Source: Bacillus glycinifermentans (lineage in GTDB: Bacteria > Bacillota > Bacilli > Bacillales > Bacillaceae). Taken from it: a stretch of DNA of 64,000 nucleotides. The notes below the pieces were generated by a model. The model was not told the DNA's origin. It worked only from the letters and a program-made list of their open reading frames with translations, and made no database searches. Both the position numbers and the translations under genes were made by a program. Shown here piece after piece: positions 32,913-42,068 of this stretch. Positions within the stretch are counted from its first letter, which is position 1. Each line of letters opens with the position of its first letter. The stretch covers positions 62,001 to 126,000 of the forward strand of contig NZ_LECW02000001.1 in the NCBI RefSeq assembly GCF_001042475.2, read 5' to 3'.

Positions 32913-34292
32913 TTGCGAAACTTATTTCAGAAAAAAGATGTAGCACAACTTTTAGCACAATATCAAAAGCGGAAACACAATCCATCCATGGGAGCGTTTG
33001 ATTTAACATTGATGGGAATCGGCGCCGTTATCGGAACGGGGGTTATGGTGTTGACCGGGATAACAGCGGCACAGGACGCCGGACCGGCTGTTATTTTTTC
33101 ATTTATCCTTGCTGCTGTTGCCTGCAGTCTGGCTGCTCTCTGCTATGCAGAAATATCGTCCGCACTCCCTGTATATGGAAGCGCTTATATTTACTCCTAT
33201 ACAACCATGGGAGAAATCGTCGGCCACCTGATGGGCTGGACGCTGCTGTCAGTATATATGGTCACCTCGTCTGCGGTTGCAAGCGGGTGGTCCAGCTATT
33301 TTAACAACTTGCTCGAAGGGTTTGGACTGTCCATTCCGAAACAGCTGCTGACCACTCCCGAACATGGCGGAATCATGAATCTTCCCGCTATCATGATTAC
33401 GTTCGTCATCACATGGATCTTGTCACAGGGAACGAAAGAAAGCAAAAAGTTCAACAACGCAATGGTGATCGTGAAAATATTAATCGTCGCGCTCTTTATT
33501 ATTGCCGGCAGTTTTTACGTGAAGCCTGAAAACTGGCAGCCTTTTATGCCGTTCGGTGCAGAGGGTGTCATTACCGGAGCGGCGGCTGTGTTTTTCGCAT
33601 ATTTGGGGTTTGATGCCATTTCTGCTTCAGCCGAGGATGTAAAAAACCCGCAGCGCAATTTGCCGATCGGCATTATAGGATCTTTAGTGATCTGTACGAT
33701 GATCTATATCCTCGTCTGTCTGGTGATGACAGGCATGGTTCCGTACAGCCAGCTGAACGTCCCCGAGGCCATGTCTTACGTTTTACAGGTAGTCAATCAA
33801 AACGCAGTGGCGGAAATCATTTCGGTCGGTGCGGTAATCGGGCTGATGGCGGTGATTTTTGCAAATACATTTGCGGCGACGAGAATCTCGTTTGCCATGA
33901 GCAGAGACGGGCTGCTGCCGAAAGTTTTTTCAATAACGGGAAAAAAATCGGGAGCACCGGTATGGAATACATGGATCACCGGGATGTTAACAGCGTTCAT
34001 CGCCGGGTTTGTCGACTTGAAAAACCTGTCTGATTTAGCCAATATGGGTGCGCTGCTCACTTTTTTGATGGTGAGCCTGTCTGTGATCATTTTGCGAAAA
34101 ACCGAAAAAAACCTGCCGCGCGGATTTAAAGTTCCTTTCGTGCCGCTGCTTCCCATTCTTTCAATAGGCTTCTGCCTGTTTCTGATCGCGAATTTGCCGA
34201 TGAAAACATGGCTCTATTTTTCTGTTTGGCTGCTGGCCGGAACGGCGGTTTATTTCAGTTATTCTTATAAGCACAGCACACTTAAACAATAG
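32913..34292 (+). CDS. APC-superfamily amino acid permease (YfnA-like)
   Basis: A 459-residue permease with about 12 helices, of the cationic amino acid transporter branch. The signature is AFDLTLMGIGAVIGTGVMVL, followed by GPAVIFSFILAAVACSLAAL and the substrate-site helix FFAYLGFDAISASAEDVKNP. It resembles B. subtilis YfnA over its length. The start is TTG 32913, 8 bases after GGAGG; the in-frame start at 32844 has no ribosome binding site. Monocistronic with its own terminator. The substrate is unknown. Confidence 0.85.
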   Translation: MRNLFQKKDVAQLLAQYQKRKHNPSMGAFDLTLMGIGAVIGTGVMVLTGITAAQDAGPAVIFSFILAAVACSLAALCYAEISSALPVYGSAYIYSYTTMGEIVGHLMGWTLLSVYMVTSSAVASGWSSYFNNLLEGFGLSIPKQLLTTPEHGGIMNLPAIMITFVITWILSQGTKESKKFNNAMVIVKILIVALFIIAGSFYVKPENWQPFMPFGAEGVITGAAAVFFAYLGFDAISASAEDVKNPQRNLPIGIIGSLVICTMIYILVCLVMTGMVPYSQLNVPEAMSYVLQVVNQNAVAEIISVGAVIGLMAVIFANTFAATRISFAMSRDGLLPKVFSITGKKSGAPVWNTWITGMLTAFIAGFVDLKNLSDLANMGALLTFLMVSLSVIILRKTEKNLPRGFKVPFVPLLPILSIGFCLFLIANLPMKTWLYFSVWLLAGTAVYFSYSYKHSTLKQ

Positions 34293-34312
34293 ATTCTCAC
34301 GATTTTATTCAG

Positions 34313-34342
34313 AGCTCCGCGTAGGAACGGGGCTTTCTTTTA
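34313..34342 (+). terminator. Terminator of the APC permease gene
   Basis: AGCTCCG-N8-CGGGGCT followed by TTCTTTT. Confidence 0.75.
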
Positions 34343-34705
34343 TGGAATAAACGAAAATCATGAATGGAAACGCATCAAATGAATAAGGCTGGATGAGAAA
34401 GCGGGGCAACATTTTTCTTACTTCGGATTATTGGGGAAAAGTCCATAGAACAAACAGAGATGGGCAAACCGTAAAGCATGCGGCAGACGATTATAGGGAA
34501 GAGATAAACGATGTAGTTCCTCCTGCCAAAAAGGATAGAGACACTGGACATGTCGAAAAAACAGGAGGAAATCATCTGCCTGCTGCAGGAAATGACGGCC
34601 TGCATCACGCTTTACGCATCGAACCCATCCTCTTTTATTATCGGACTTGTCCAGCAAGTTTTAAACAGCAGAAAGTCACAAAATAAAAGTGCGTATATTT
34701 TCCTC
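34343..34705. other. Stretch without a convincing gene
   Basis: Several open frames on both strands overlap here and none has a proper ribosome binding site. On the plus strand ATG 34550 starts a protein-like sequence (MSKKQEEIICLLQEMTACIT, LYASNPSSFIIGLVQQVL), but the frame runs through the downstream terminator and no good ribosome binding site precedes it. It may be the remains of a small gene. Confidence 0.4.
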
Positions 34706-34731
34706 AAAAACAGCTTTACAGCTGTTTTTTT
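34706..34731. terminator. Bidirectional hairpin terminator
   Basis: AAAACAGC-TTTACA-GCTGTTTT followed by TTT on the plus strand and, on the minus strand, by T-rich sequence after the stop codon at 34716. Confidence 0.8.
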
Positions 34732-35111
34732 CGTTTGTGCATCGCGCGGTCGAAAAGGATGCCCGTTCCAATTCCCAGCAAATAGGCCAATAAATCGCTC
34801 CACAAAAATCCATAACCGAGCACAAGCCCGCCCAGTGCGGTGCCTCGAATCCGGTCGATCCATCCGGCATGATACAGCTGGCTGAATTCTATTAAATAGC
34901 AGAACACCAGCGCCATGAACGCGATAGTTTTTGTACGAGCCGTTCTGCACAAAAAACCGAATCCGAAGAAAATCATCAGGGCCCAAAGAGCGTCCCCTAA
35001 ATAGGCGTTTACAAAGTCCGGCAGCAGCCCTGCTATTTTTCGTGAACCTAAGCCCGCCGCCATGGCTGCGATCACGAGCAAGGCCTGTCGTGTACGGTTG
35101 CGTTTGATCAT
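34716..35111 (-). CDS. DUF2809 family membrane protein
   Basis: A 131-residue membrane protein with four helices. Family marks are LGSRKIAGLLPDFVNAYLGD, ALWALMIFFGFGFL and CYLIEFSQLYHAGWIDRIRG. ATG 35111 follows GGGG at 8 bases and gives the usual family length; a longer start at 35174 adds 21 polar residues. Function unknown. Monocistronic. Confidence 0.8.
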   Translation of the reverse strand: MIKRNRTRQALLVIAAMAAGLGSRKIAGLLPDFVNAYLGDALWALMIFFGFGFLCRTARTKTIAFMALVFCYLIEFSQLYHAGWIDRIRGTALGGLVLGYGFLWSDLLAYLLGIGTGILFDRAMHKRKKQL

Positions 35112-35296
35112 GCGTAAAACCCCGTTTCTAAAGATTGAGTTATTGAAATAAGGGGAAAATTTCTCTGCGTGCATGTAACCTCTATTTATCTATATCTTAT
35201 CATCGTAATCGAAATCTGAAGGTTTTTCGCAGGTTGAAACCTGAGATATGCCGGATTCGTAATAGTTTTTTATACAAACAAAAAGGAGATTTGCAA

Positions 35297-36034
35297 ATGA
35301 ACTCGATCAGTCTGCAAAAGAAAAGCTTGAACATCGTTTTGGAGAAAAAACAACTAACGAAAGTTACGGCACGGGTCGGCTTGGTTTTGGATATTACGGG
35401 ATCAATGAGGTCTCTTTATAAAAATGGAACCGTTCAGAAGACGGTTGAAAGGGTGCTGGCTGTCGCCGACCGGTTTGATGACGACGGGGTGCTCGATGTT
35501 TGGGTGTATGATAATGAATTTTCCCGATTGGCGCCGGTTACCGAAAAAGATTTTTCAGGGTATGTGGACCGGGAGATTATCAACAATGATTCGATTCATA
35601 AATTCGGAAGGAATGATGAACCCCCGGTCATGAAAGATGTTTTGAAAAAATACATGACGGAAGAACCTGGTTCAGAGCCTGCCTTTATTATTTTTATCAA
35701 TGACGGTGGCTGCAAAAAAACGATAAAACCCATTATCGAGGCGTCCTCGGATAAACCGTTATTCTGGCAGTTTGTCGGAATTGGCGGCGGAAATTTTGAT
35801 TTTCTAAAAAAGATTGATGCGTTGGAAGGCCGCGTTGTCGACAACGCCAATTTTTTGCATATTCAAGATATAGAACGCATTTCAGATGATGAACTGTATG
35901 AGTCGCTTCTCAACGAATTTCCCGCGTGGCTGAAGGAAGCGAAGCAAAAAGGAATATTAGCAGAACCGGTTCGGGAATCCCAGCCTGATATACCGAAAAA
36001 GAAGGGGTTTTTCAGCAGGCTGTTCAGAAGATGA
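35297..36034 (+). CDS. TerF-like von Willebrand factor A domain protein
   Basis: A 245-residue cytosolic protein. The vWA domain begins at about residue 25 with a metal-site motif VGLVLDITGSMRSLYKNGTV (DxTxS-like) and continues to PLFWQFVGIGGGNFDFLKKI. The short C-terminal tail PKKKGFFSRLFRR is basic. It resembles the vWA module of TerF/TerY proteins linked to tellurite and general stress responses; the other ter genes are not nearby. AAAAGGAGA precedes ATG 35297; the ORF can be extended to 35234 without a ribosome binding site. Confidence 0.78.
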   Translation: MNSISLQKKSLNIVLEKKQLTKVTARVGLVLDITGSMRSLYKNGTVQKTVERVLAVADRFDDDGVLDVWVYDNEFSRLAPVTEKDFSGYVDREIINNDSIHKFGRNDEPPVMKDVLKKYMTEEPGSEPAFIIFINDGGCKKTIKPIIEASSDKPLFWQFVGIGGGNFDFLKKIDALEGRVVDNANFLHIQDIERISDDELYESLLNEFPAWLKEAKQKGILAEPVRESQPDIPKKKGFFSRLFRR

Positions 36035-36056
36035 GGCAATGATTCAGCAAATCAAT

Positions 36057-36079
36057 TAAAAGCCGCCCTTTCAGGCGGC
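36057..36079 (-). terminator. Terminator of the glsA-glnT operon
   Basis: On the minus strand GCCGCC-N6-GGCGGC followed by TTTTAATT, 7 bases after the glnT stop. Confidence 0.75.
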
Positions 36080-36085
36080 CTCACT

Positions 36086-37519
36086 TTATCCTGCATGTTC
36101 TTTTTTAGCGTGAGCGGCTTCGGAAAGATCCCAGCAATCGATGTCGTCATGATGTTCCAATACGTCTTTATAAAAGACAGGGTCTTTTCCGGCTTTTCTT
36201 TGCTTCACATAGTCATGTAAAGCAGCAAAAGCGTTTTTTGATAACAGGGAGATCGCAATTAAATTGACAATGACCATCAATCCCATGAACAGGTCGGCCA
36301 TATCCCAGACGAGCTGGACTTTTGCAACGCAGCCGAAGATCACCATTCCGAGCACACCGATTCTATATAGCAATAAGACTGCTTTGCTTTTGTTTAAGAA
36401 TCCGATGTTTGTCTCTCCATAGTAATAGTTTCCGATCAGCGCGCAGAACCCGAATAACAGTATTAATATCGCAAGAAATCCTGACGCCCACGGTCCGACG
36501 TGTTCGCTTAGAGCGGCCTGTGTCAGCGGGATTCCGCTCAGTCCCGGCTGCTTATAGGCATCAGAGAACAAAATGATCAAGGCAGTGCTAGTACAAATAA
36601 TCAATGTGTCTGTTAAGACGCCGAACGCCTGAATCAGCCCCTGTTTGACGGGGTGGCTTGTCGTAGCCGTTGCGGCTGCATTTGGCGCGCTTCCCATTCC
36701 CGCTTCGTTTGAGAAAATTCCGCGTTTGATCCCGTGCATCAGTGCCGCGCCTAATGCTCCGCCCGCTGCCTGCTCAAATCCGAATGCATTTTTCACGATC
36801 AGTGCAAAAACTTCGGGCAGCTGCGAAATGTTGGTCAAAATGACGAAAAAAGCGACTCCGATATAAAGAACGGCTAAAAACATGACGATATATTCGGAAA
36901 GCTTCGCAATCCGCTTCACACCGCCGAAAATGATCGTTCCGAAAACGGCGATCAAAATGACGCCGAGCATGAAACGGTCTGTCCCGAATGCGTTATTGAA
37001 CGCGACGCTGATCGTATTCGATTGAACGGAGTTGAACACGATCCCGAATGACAGGGTGATTAAAACCGCAAACAGGGCGCCCATCCAGCGTTTTTTCAGC
37101 CCTTTTTCCATGTAGTAGGCGGGGCCGCCGCGGAAGCCGTTTACATCTTTCACTTTATAAATTTGGGCCAGCGTGCTTTCGACAAAGCTTGAAGCTGAAC
37201 CGATAATGGCAATGATCCACATCCAGAAGATCGCTCCGGGGCCGCCGAGTGCAATCGCGATCGCGATTCCCGTAATATTTCCGGTTCCGACCCGGGCCGC
37301 CATGCTGATGCAGAACGCCTGGAAAGGAGATATATCGTTTTTGGAACGGTTTGCAGCGCCTTCCTTTAAAACGCGGACCATCTCTTTCAGCATCCGAACC
37401 TGTAAAAATTTCAATCTGAACGTAAAATAAACTCCCACCGACAGAAGCAGCACGATTAATAGTTTTGACCAAAGAAAATCGTTTATGATTCCAATGACAT
37501 ACTGAAGAGCTTCCTGCAT
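36086..37519 (-). CDS. glnT: Sodium:alanine/glutamine symporter GlnT (AGCS family)
   Basis: A 477-residue membrane protein of the AGCS family (about 11 helices). Typical stretches are MAARVGTGNITGIAIAIALG, GPGAIFWMWIIAIIGSASSF, KDVNGFRGGPAYYMEKGLKK and KRGIFSNEAGMGSAPNAAAT. Length and position directly after glutaminase match B. subtilis GlnT (YbgH), which imports glutamine. AGAGGTGAG precedes ATG 37519. It is co-transcribed with glsA, 25 bases upstream, and should be induced by glutamine through GlnK-GlnL. Confidence 0.92.
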   Translation of the reverse strand: MQEALQYVIGIINDFLWSKLLIVLLLSVGVYFTFRLKFLQVRMLKEMVRVLKEGAANRSKNDISPFQAFCISMAARVGTGNITGIAIAIALGGPGAIFWMWIIAIIGSASSFVESTLAQIYKVKDVNGFRGGPAYYMEKGLKKRWMGALFAVLITLSFGIVFNSVQSNTISVAFNNAFGTDRFMLGVILIAVFGTIIFGGVKRIAKLSEYIVMFLAVLYIGVAFFVILTNISQLPEVFALIVKNAFGFEQAAGGALGAALMHGIKRGIFSNEAGMGSAPNAAATATTSHPVKQGLIQAFGVLTDTLIICTSTALIILFSDAYKQPGLSGIPLTQAALSEHVGPWASGFLAILILLFGFCALIGNYYYGETNIGFLNKSKAVLLLYRIGVLGMVIFGCVAKVQLVWDMADLFMGLMVIVNLIAISLLSKNAFAALHDYVKQRKAGKDPVFYKDVLEHHDDIDCWDLSEAAHAKKEHAG

Positions 37520-37544
37520 GTTCTCACCTCTTAATTCATTATCT

Positions 37545-38528
37545 TCAAAAAATACTCAGATCCCACTCCTGTGCCAATTGTTTCAAAAGCATACCGCCTG
37601 TCAGGCTGTTGCCGTATTCGTCAATCGCCGGTCCGTAGATGCCGATCCCGCATCCATGCTGAAAGGGCTCTTTCCTTTTGAAGCTGGCCGGCACCGCACA
37701 CATGATTCCGCCGGATACGCCGCTTTTGGCGGGAACGCCGACAAAGGCCGCGAATTTTCCGGAAGCATTGTACATCCCGCACGTCAGCATTAACGCCTTG
37801 GTCAGCCGTGCGACGTCCTTTGGAATGATTTGCTCGTGGCTAAAAGGGTGGTATCCGTCGTTTGCGAGAATCATGCCGATCATGGCGATGTCCTCTGTAT
37901 TTCCTTCCATGGCGCATTGCTTAAGGTACACTTCGAGCGTTTTTTCGACACCGGCTTCCAAAAAGCCGGTTTCCTTCAAGTAATAGGCTAGTGCCCTGTT
38001 TCGATGGGCAGTCTCCCATTCCGAACGGAACACGTCTTCATTGATGACGGGACGTTTTCCGATCATTTTTTCAATGAGGGCGTAAAGCGTTTCGATTTTG
38101 TCGCGAGCCGAATCCCCGGGCAGCATTGATGCGATGGTCAGCGCGCCGGCGTTGATCATCGGATTGAACGGCTTTCCCGGTTTATGCATTTCAAGGCGGA
38201 TGATCGAATTAAATGCATCTCCTGTGGGCTCTGCGTCGACACGGTCTAATACGTAAGGAATCCCTCTTGTTAAGCAGGCGGCGATAAAACTAATGACTTT
38301 TGAGATGCTTTGCAATGTGAAGGGGACATCCCAGTCGCCTGATTTCATCATCGTTTGATCAGATCCTGTCACGCATATGCCGAGCTGTTTTGCATCGATT
38401 TTTCCTAAGGCGGGGATATATTCGGCATTGCGGCCGTCTGCGGAAAAGGGACGGTAATATTCGACCAGATCGTCAAGGCGGGTTTGCCGGAAATGGGTGT
38501 TATCACGTTCTTTCACGATTTCTTTCAT
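37545..38528 (-). CDS. glsA: Glutaminase GlsA (YbgJ-like)
   Basis: A 327-residue serine-dependent glutaminase hydrolysing glutamine to glutamate and ammonia. The catalytic Ser-x-x-Lys is in FTLQSISKVISF; GKPFNPMINAGALTIASM and the C-terminal ASGKFAAFVGVPAKSGVSGG are family hallmarks. Size equals that of YbgJ. GGAGG precedes ATG 38528. First gene of the glsA-glnT operon; the promoter region holds a GlnL-type direct repeat and a cre-like site. Confidence 0.93.
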   Translation of the reverse strand: MKEIVKERDNTHFRQTRLDDLVEYYRPFSADGRNAEYIPALGKIDAKQLGICVTGSDQTMMKSGDWDVPFTLQSISKVISFIAACLTRGIPYVLDRVDAEPTGDAFNSIIRLEMHKPGKPFNPMINAGALTIASMLPGDSARDKIETLYALIEKMIGKRPVINEDVFRSEWETAHRNRALAYYLKETGFLEAGVEKTLEVYLKQCAMEGNTEDIAMIGMILANDGYHPFSHEQIIPKDVARLTKALMLTCGMYNASGKFAAFVGVPAKSGVSGGIMCAVPASFKRKEPFQHGCGIGIYGPAIDEYGNSLTGGMLLKQLAQEWDLSIF

Positions 38529-38645
38529 CGAAATTCCTCCAATCTGAAAAGTCGAGTGCTTAGGGCGGCTGTCCGCTTTGACGGCCTGCCGTAAGCCTGT
38601 TTTGTCAGAGGATAAAGATTAGGGCAAGAGAGAATATCTGGGAAT

Positions 38646-38659
38646 TAAAAGCGCTTTCA
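38646..38659 (-). promoter_or_regulatory. cre-like site in the glsA control region
   Basis: Minus strand TGAAAGCGCTTTTA, 12 of 14 positions fitting the CcpA consensus TGWAANCGNTNWCA. It would link glutamine use to carbon catabolite control. Confidence 0.5.
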
Positions 38660-38706
38660 AATTGTAAGAATATAAATTCAATTTAAATCAGAACCTACAA
38701 GATCAT

Positions 38707-38722
38707 ACAAAAAACGACAAAC
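38707..38722 (-). promoter_or_regulatory. GlnL binding-site candidate
   Basis: On the minus strand GTTTGT-N4-TTTTGT, nearly the direct repeat TTTTGT-N4-TTTTGT described for GlnL upstream of the B. subtilis glutaminase operon. It lies about 180 bases before glsA and 120 bases before the divergent glnK. Confidence 0.7.
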
Positions 38723-38841
38723 GCGCTGAAAAAATAAGCCGATGGATGTAAAAATCAACTGAACAGTAGGTACAATAGGAGTTGCGGACGAAGATCATGT
38801 TGGATGTAAAATAAAACAACGCTGTTTAACGGGGGATCAAC

Positions 38842-40173
38842 ATGCTGAGGAGAAATTGGGACAAGGCCATGAAAAAGTTCAGCCGGCTTGCGAAAAAAGA
38901 CGGCTATATTTTAGCACTGATGCTTTTCACTGTACCGCTTGCCGGCGAGCTGAAGTTTTATCCTTTGAATGAGATATTCCGGGTCAGCTTCGGCGTTCCG
39001 ACTTTTTTCTTTTTTTTGCTGCTGATGAGAAATGTGTCGGCTGTTTTACCAGGGTTTTTAACAGGCGCTGCGGTGGTCGTATTCAGGATTCTGCTGGATC
39101 TTCTCACTCGAGATAACGTCAGTTTGGAGCCGGCTTTTTACAGCCATTTTCCGACCTTTTTCTTTTATTTTACGTACGCTTTCCTTTTTTACATGGCCAA
39201 GGCCAAACGGTTTTTTCAATACCGGCCGCTTTTTATCGGACTGCTCGGCTTCGTCATCGAAATCTTTGCCGACTGTGCAGAGATGTCCGTTCAGTATGTC
39301 ATGTTTGCCGCAACGGTTACGCCGGAGAAGCTGCGCGATATGATGGCGATCGCGTTTTCCCACAGTTTTATCGTGCTCAGTTTTTTTAATGTCATGAAAC
39401 TGTACGAGACACAATCGAGGGAAAAACAAGTCCGTGAACAAAATGAGCGCATGCTGATGATCGTCTCAAATTTATATGAGGAAACGATTCATTTGAAAAA
39501 AACGTTGAAAAACACGGAGCAAATAACGAGCGAGTCCTACCGGCTTTACCGCCGCTTGCATAACCGGAGCCTTGAAGCTCCTGCAGAGCAGGAACTCAGT
39601 CAGAAGCTTTTGAAGCTGGCCGGCGAAATCCATGAGGTTAAAAAGGATAATCAGCGCATTTTTGCCGGGCTTTCCAAATTGATTTCAAACGAAAATTTCA
39701 GGGACTATATGAAAGCGGAGGATTTGATCCGCCTTGTGGTTGGAATCAACCGGAAGTATGCCGAATCACTCGGAAAAGACATTGATTTTCATTATGCAAT
39801 CAAGGGCGAGCACCCGAAATACCGCGTCTATCTCGTGCTGTCTGTGCTCAACAATGTGATGGCCAATGCTGTAGAAGCGATTCAACAGAAGGGGTCCGTC
39901 CGTCTCCATCTTTCGAATCCGGGAGAAGGCATGGTAGAATTCGGAGTGGAAGACAGCGGCCCCGGCATCCCGGAGAAGATCGGGGACGTCGTGTTCGAAC
40001 CGGGATACACCTCTAAGTATGATGAATTCGGCACTCCTTCAACAGGGATCGGACTTTCTTATGTAAAGGAAACCGTCGAAGAACTTGGAGGCGAAATTGC
40101 GTTCTGCAATCAACCGCATGGTGTCGCGTTTTCGATCAGGCTTCCCGCGCAACAATTGATCCAGAAAGGGTGA
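38842..40173 (+). CDS. glnK: Sensor histidine kinase GlnK (YcbA/GlnJ)
   Basis: A 443-residue membrane kinase. Residues about 20-190 hold five to six helices (LMLFTVPLAGELKFYPLNEI, LLGFVIEIFADCAEMSVQYV). A coiled-coil follows, then the phospho-acceptor His in EIHEVKKDNQRIFAGL and the ATP-binding N box NNVMANAVEAI, G1 VEDSGPGIP and G2 STGIGLSYVKE. It senses extracellular glutamine in B. subtilis. GGGGGATC precedes ATG 38842; the stop overlaps the leader of glnL. Confidence 0.92.
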   Translation: MLRRNWDKAMKKFSRLAKKDGYILALMLFTVPLAGELKFYPLNEIFRVSFGVPTFFFFLLLMRNVSAVLPGFLTGAAVVVFRILLDLLTRDNVSLEPAFYSHFPTFFFYFTYAFLFYMAKAKRFFQYRPLFIGLLGFVIEIFADCAEMSVQYVMFAATVTPEKLRDMMAIAFSHSFIVLSFFNVMKLYETQSREKQVREQNERMLMIVSNLYEETIHLKKTLKNTEQITSESYRLYRRLHNRSLEAPAEQELSQKLLKLAGEIHEVKKDNQRIFAGLSKLISNENFRDYMKAEDLIRLVVGINRKYAESLGKDIDFHYAIKGEHPKYRVYLVLSVLNNVMANAVEAIQQKGSVRLHLSNPGEGMVEFGVEDSGPGIPEKIGDVVFEPGYTSKYDEFGTPSTGIGLSYVKETVEELGGEIAFCNQPHGVAFSIRLPAQQLIQKG

Positions 40174-40181
40174 ATGGCCTT

Positions 40182-41117
40182 ATGCGTTTTTTTATCGTTG
40201 ACGATGACCGCGCCGTGCGTTCGATTTTAAGACAAATCATTGAAGACGAAGATTTGGGAGAGACGGCGGGTGAAGCGGAGGACGGCAGTCAATTGGAGGG
40301 ACACGTTTTACGCCTGAAGCAAATTGATATTTTATTTGTCGATCTCTTAATGCCAGGCCGTGACGGAATCGAGACAATCCGCCATCTGCAAGGGTCTTTC
40401 CCGGGGAAAATCATCATGATCTCCCAGGTGGAAGCGAAGGAAATGGTCGCAGAAGCGTACTCTCTCGGGATCGAATATTATATCCATAAACCGATCAACC
40501 GCATCGAAATATTAAACGTCATTCAAAAAGTGAAAGAGCGGATCGAATTGGAAAGGTCGATACAGGATATCCAGTCTTCTTTAAGCCGTCTGGTGAACGT
40601 AGGCGGAGGCGGAAGGAACGTCCTAAAAGAAAAAAGCATTAAAGAGACCGGCGAATTTCTTCTTTCCGAATTGGGCATTGTCGGAGCAAACGGTTCCCAA
40701 GACCTGCTCGCCATCCTTCAATATTTATTTGATAATGAGCAAATATCGTTATATGAAAAAAACTTTCCGCCGCTCAAGCAAATTTTCATCAAAGTCGCGG
40801 AGCAAAAGCTCGGTTCTGGCGCTTCGCCCGTCGAGATCAACCGAGAGATCAAAGCGTCTGAGCAGCGGGTGCGAAGGGCGATCATCCATTCTTTAAACCA
40901 TTTTGCATCCCTCGGATTGACGGACTTTTCAAATCCGAAGTTTGAAAGCTATGCATCGCGGTTTTTCGACTTCACCGTGATCAGCAAAAAAATGAAAGAG
41001 CTGCAAAAGGATGCAGCTCCTGCTCTTTCGTCCACCCGCGTGAACATGAAAAAGTTCATTCAGGTCTTATTTTTGGAAGCCAAGCGGCTCAATGAGAGCG
41101 CAGGGAAAAGGATATAG
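40182..41117 (+). CDS. glnL: Response regulator GlnL (YcbB)
   Basis: A 311-residue regulator. The receiver domain (1-125) has the acidic pair in FFIVDDDRAVRS, phospho-Asp in ILFVDLLMPGRDG and Lys in EYYIHKPINRIEI. The C-terminal part (about 190-300) holds the YcbB-type DNA-binding domain (SASPVEINREIKASEQRVRR in approximate form; AIIHSLNHFASLGLTDF). ATG 40182 agrees with the B. subtilis N-terminus MRFF; GTG 40170 is an alternative. It activates glsA-glnT when phosphorylated by GlnK. A strong terminator follows. Confidence 0.92.
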   Translation: MRFFIVDDDRAVRSILRQIIEDEDLGETAGEAEDGSQLEGHVLRLKQIDILFVDLLMPGRDGIETIRHLQGSFPGKIIMISQVEAKEMVAEAYSLGIEYYIHKPINRIEILNVIQKVKERIELERSIQDIQSSLSRLVNVGGGGRNVLKEKSIKETGEFLLSELGIVGANGSQDLLAILQYLFDNEQISLYEKNFPPLKQIFIKVAEQKLGSGASPVEINREIKASEQRVRRAIIHSLNHFASLGLTDFSNPKFESYASRFFDFTVISKKMKELQKDAAPALSSTRVNMKKFIQVLFLEAKRLNESAGKRI

Positions 41118-41124
41118 CAAACTG

Positions 41125-41160
41125 AAAAAAGATTGATCCAAACGCAGATCAATCTTTTTT
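41125..41160. terminator. Bidirectional terminator after glnL
   Basis: AAAAAGATTGATC and GATCAATCTTTTT with an 8-base loop; serves the convergent acetyltransferase gene as well. Confidence 0.9.
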
Positions 41161-41166
41161 TCATCC

Positions 41167-41709
41167 TTATATACGAAACTCTCTTTTCAGCAGGGAGAAC
41201 ATATAAACATCGATGAACACGCCTTTTGCTTTCTCGTATTCCCGTAAAAGTCCTTCCTTTTGAAAGGATAATCGCTCGAGGAGTTTGATGGAGTCTTTGT
41301 TTTCCGGTTCGACTTTCGCTTCGATCCGGTTCAGCTCCATGTCGAGGAAGCCGTGACGAACGAGTGTCTTGACGGCTTCAGCAGCAAAGCCTTTTCCCCA
41401 ATGGGCCCTCCCCAGGTCATAGCCGATTTCAGCCCGGCTGTTTTCCTCGTCGATCATGTTGAAGCCGCATGTTCCGATCACTTCATTTGTCTCTTTGACA
41501 ACGATTGAATAACGGTTTGCCCGGCCTTCAATGCTCATTCCGTTGATCAATTGAATCATGTCTTCCGCCTGGGCGGGGCTTGTGAAAGGCGTGATGTTCA
41601 TAAATTTCGTCACGAGCGGATCTGACCAATAATGATAGAGGGTCTCCGCATCTTGCAATTCCATCTTTCTTACTATCAATCTTTCAGTTTCGAGTTTTAC
41701 TTGTTCCAT
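41167..41709 (-). CDS. RimJ/RimL-type GNAT acetyltransferase
   Basis: A 180-residue N-acetyltransferase of the ribosomal-protein acetyltransferase-like group. Core pieces are LETERLIVRKMELQDAETLY, GYDLGRAHWGKGFAAEAVKT (acetyl-CoA loop), and the C-terminal NRIEAKVEPENKDSIKLLER, LSFQKEGLLREYEKAKGVFI. ATG 41709 follows TAGGAGG; the upstream extension to 41787 lacks a ribosome binding site. Substrate unknown. Confidence 0.85.
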   Translation of the reverse strand: MEQVKLETERLIVRKMELQDAETLYHYWSDPLVTKFMNITPFTSPAQAEDMIQLINGMSIEGRANRYSIVVKETNEVIGTCGFNMIDEENSRAEIGYDLGRAHWGKGFAAEAVKTLVRHGFLDMELNRIEAKVEPENKDSIKLLERLSFQKEGLLREYEKAKGVFIDVYMFSLLKREFRI

Positions 41710-41969
41710 GGTCTGCCTCCTAAAGTTTAAGTTTGGCTTTTGTTGAGGACAATGAGAAGACCATTTAGCTATCTGCGCATCATTCATTCCTTTCTATTCA
41801 TAACTTTCTTTATTTTACCATGATTGAGGCGGTTTGTTTTGATTCTTTTAAAAAAATATGAAGAAAAACAGGAGGAAAGTTCTGACGGAATGATTGGCCT
41901 TTTGTCGAATTTGTAGGCGAATGGAATCGATTGTGACAAATTCCGACAAAAACCTGGTGAAGCCGCTAG

Positions 41970-42029
41970 TTTTACCGTATTTTTTGTTTTACAAAGCTTT
42001 ACTGTCCGTTAACAAACGGCTCCTATAAT
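41970..42029 (+). promoter_or_regulatory. Pho box and promoter of phoD
   Basis: PhoP-type hexamers TTTACA (41988), TTTACT (41998) and TTAACA (42009) are spaced 10-11 bases; a TTTTAC at 41970 may be a fourth. TATAAT follows at 42024-42029. Fits activation of phoD-tatAd-tatCd by PhoP~P under phosphate starvation. Confidence 0.8.
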
Positions 42030-42068
42030 AGAACCCGATCAAACATTTGAATAGAGAGGGGTATCTAC

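Noticed and set aside
34550-34885. Plus-strand ORF starting with a plausible helical sequence
   Set aside because: No ribosome binding site, and the frame reads through a terminator into the antisense of the DUF2809 gene. Kept only as a possible remnant.
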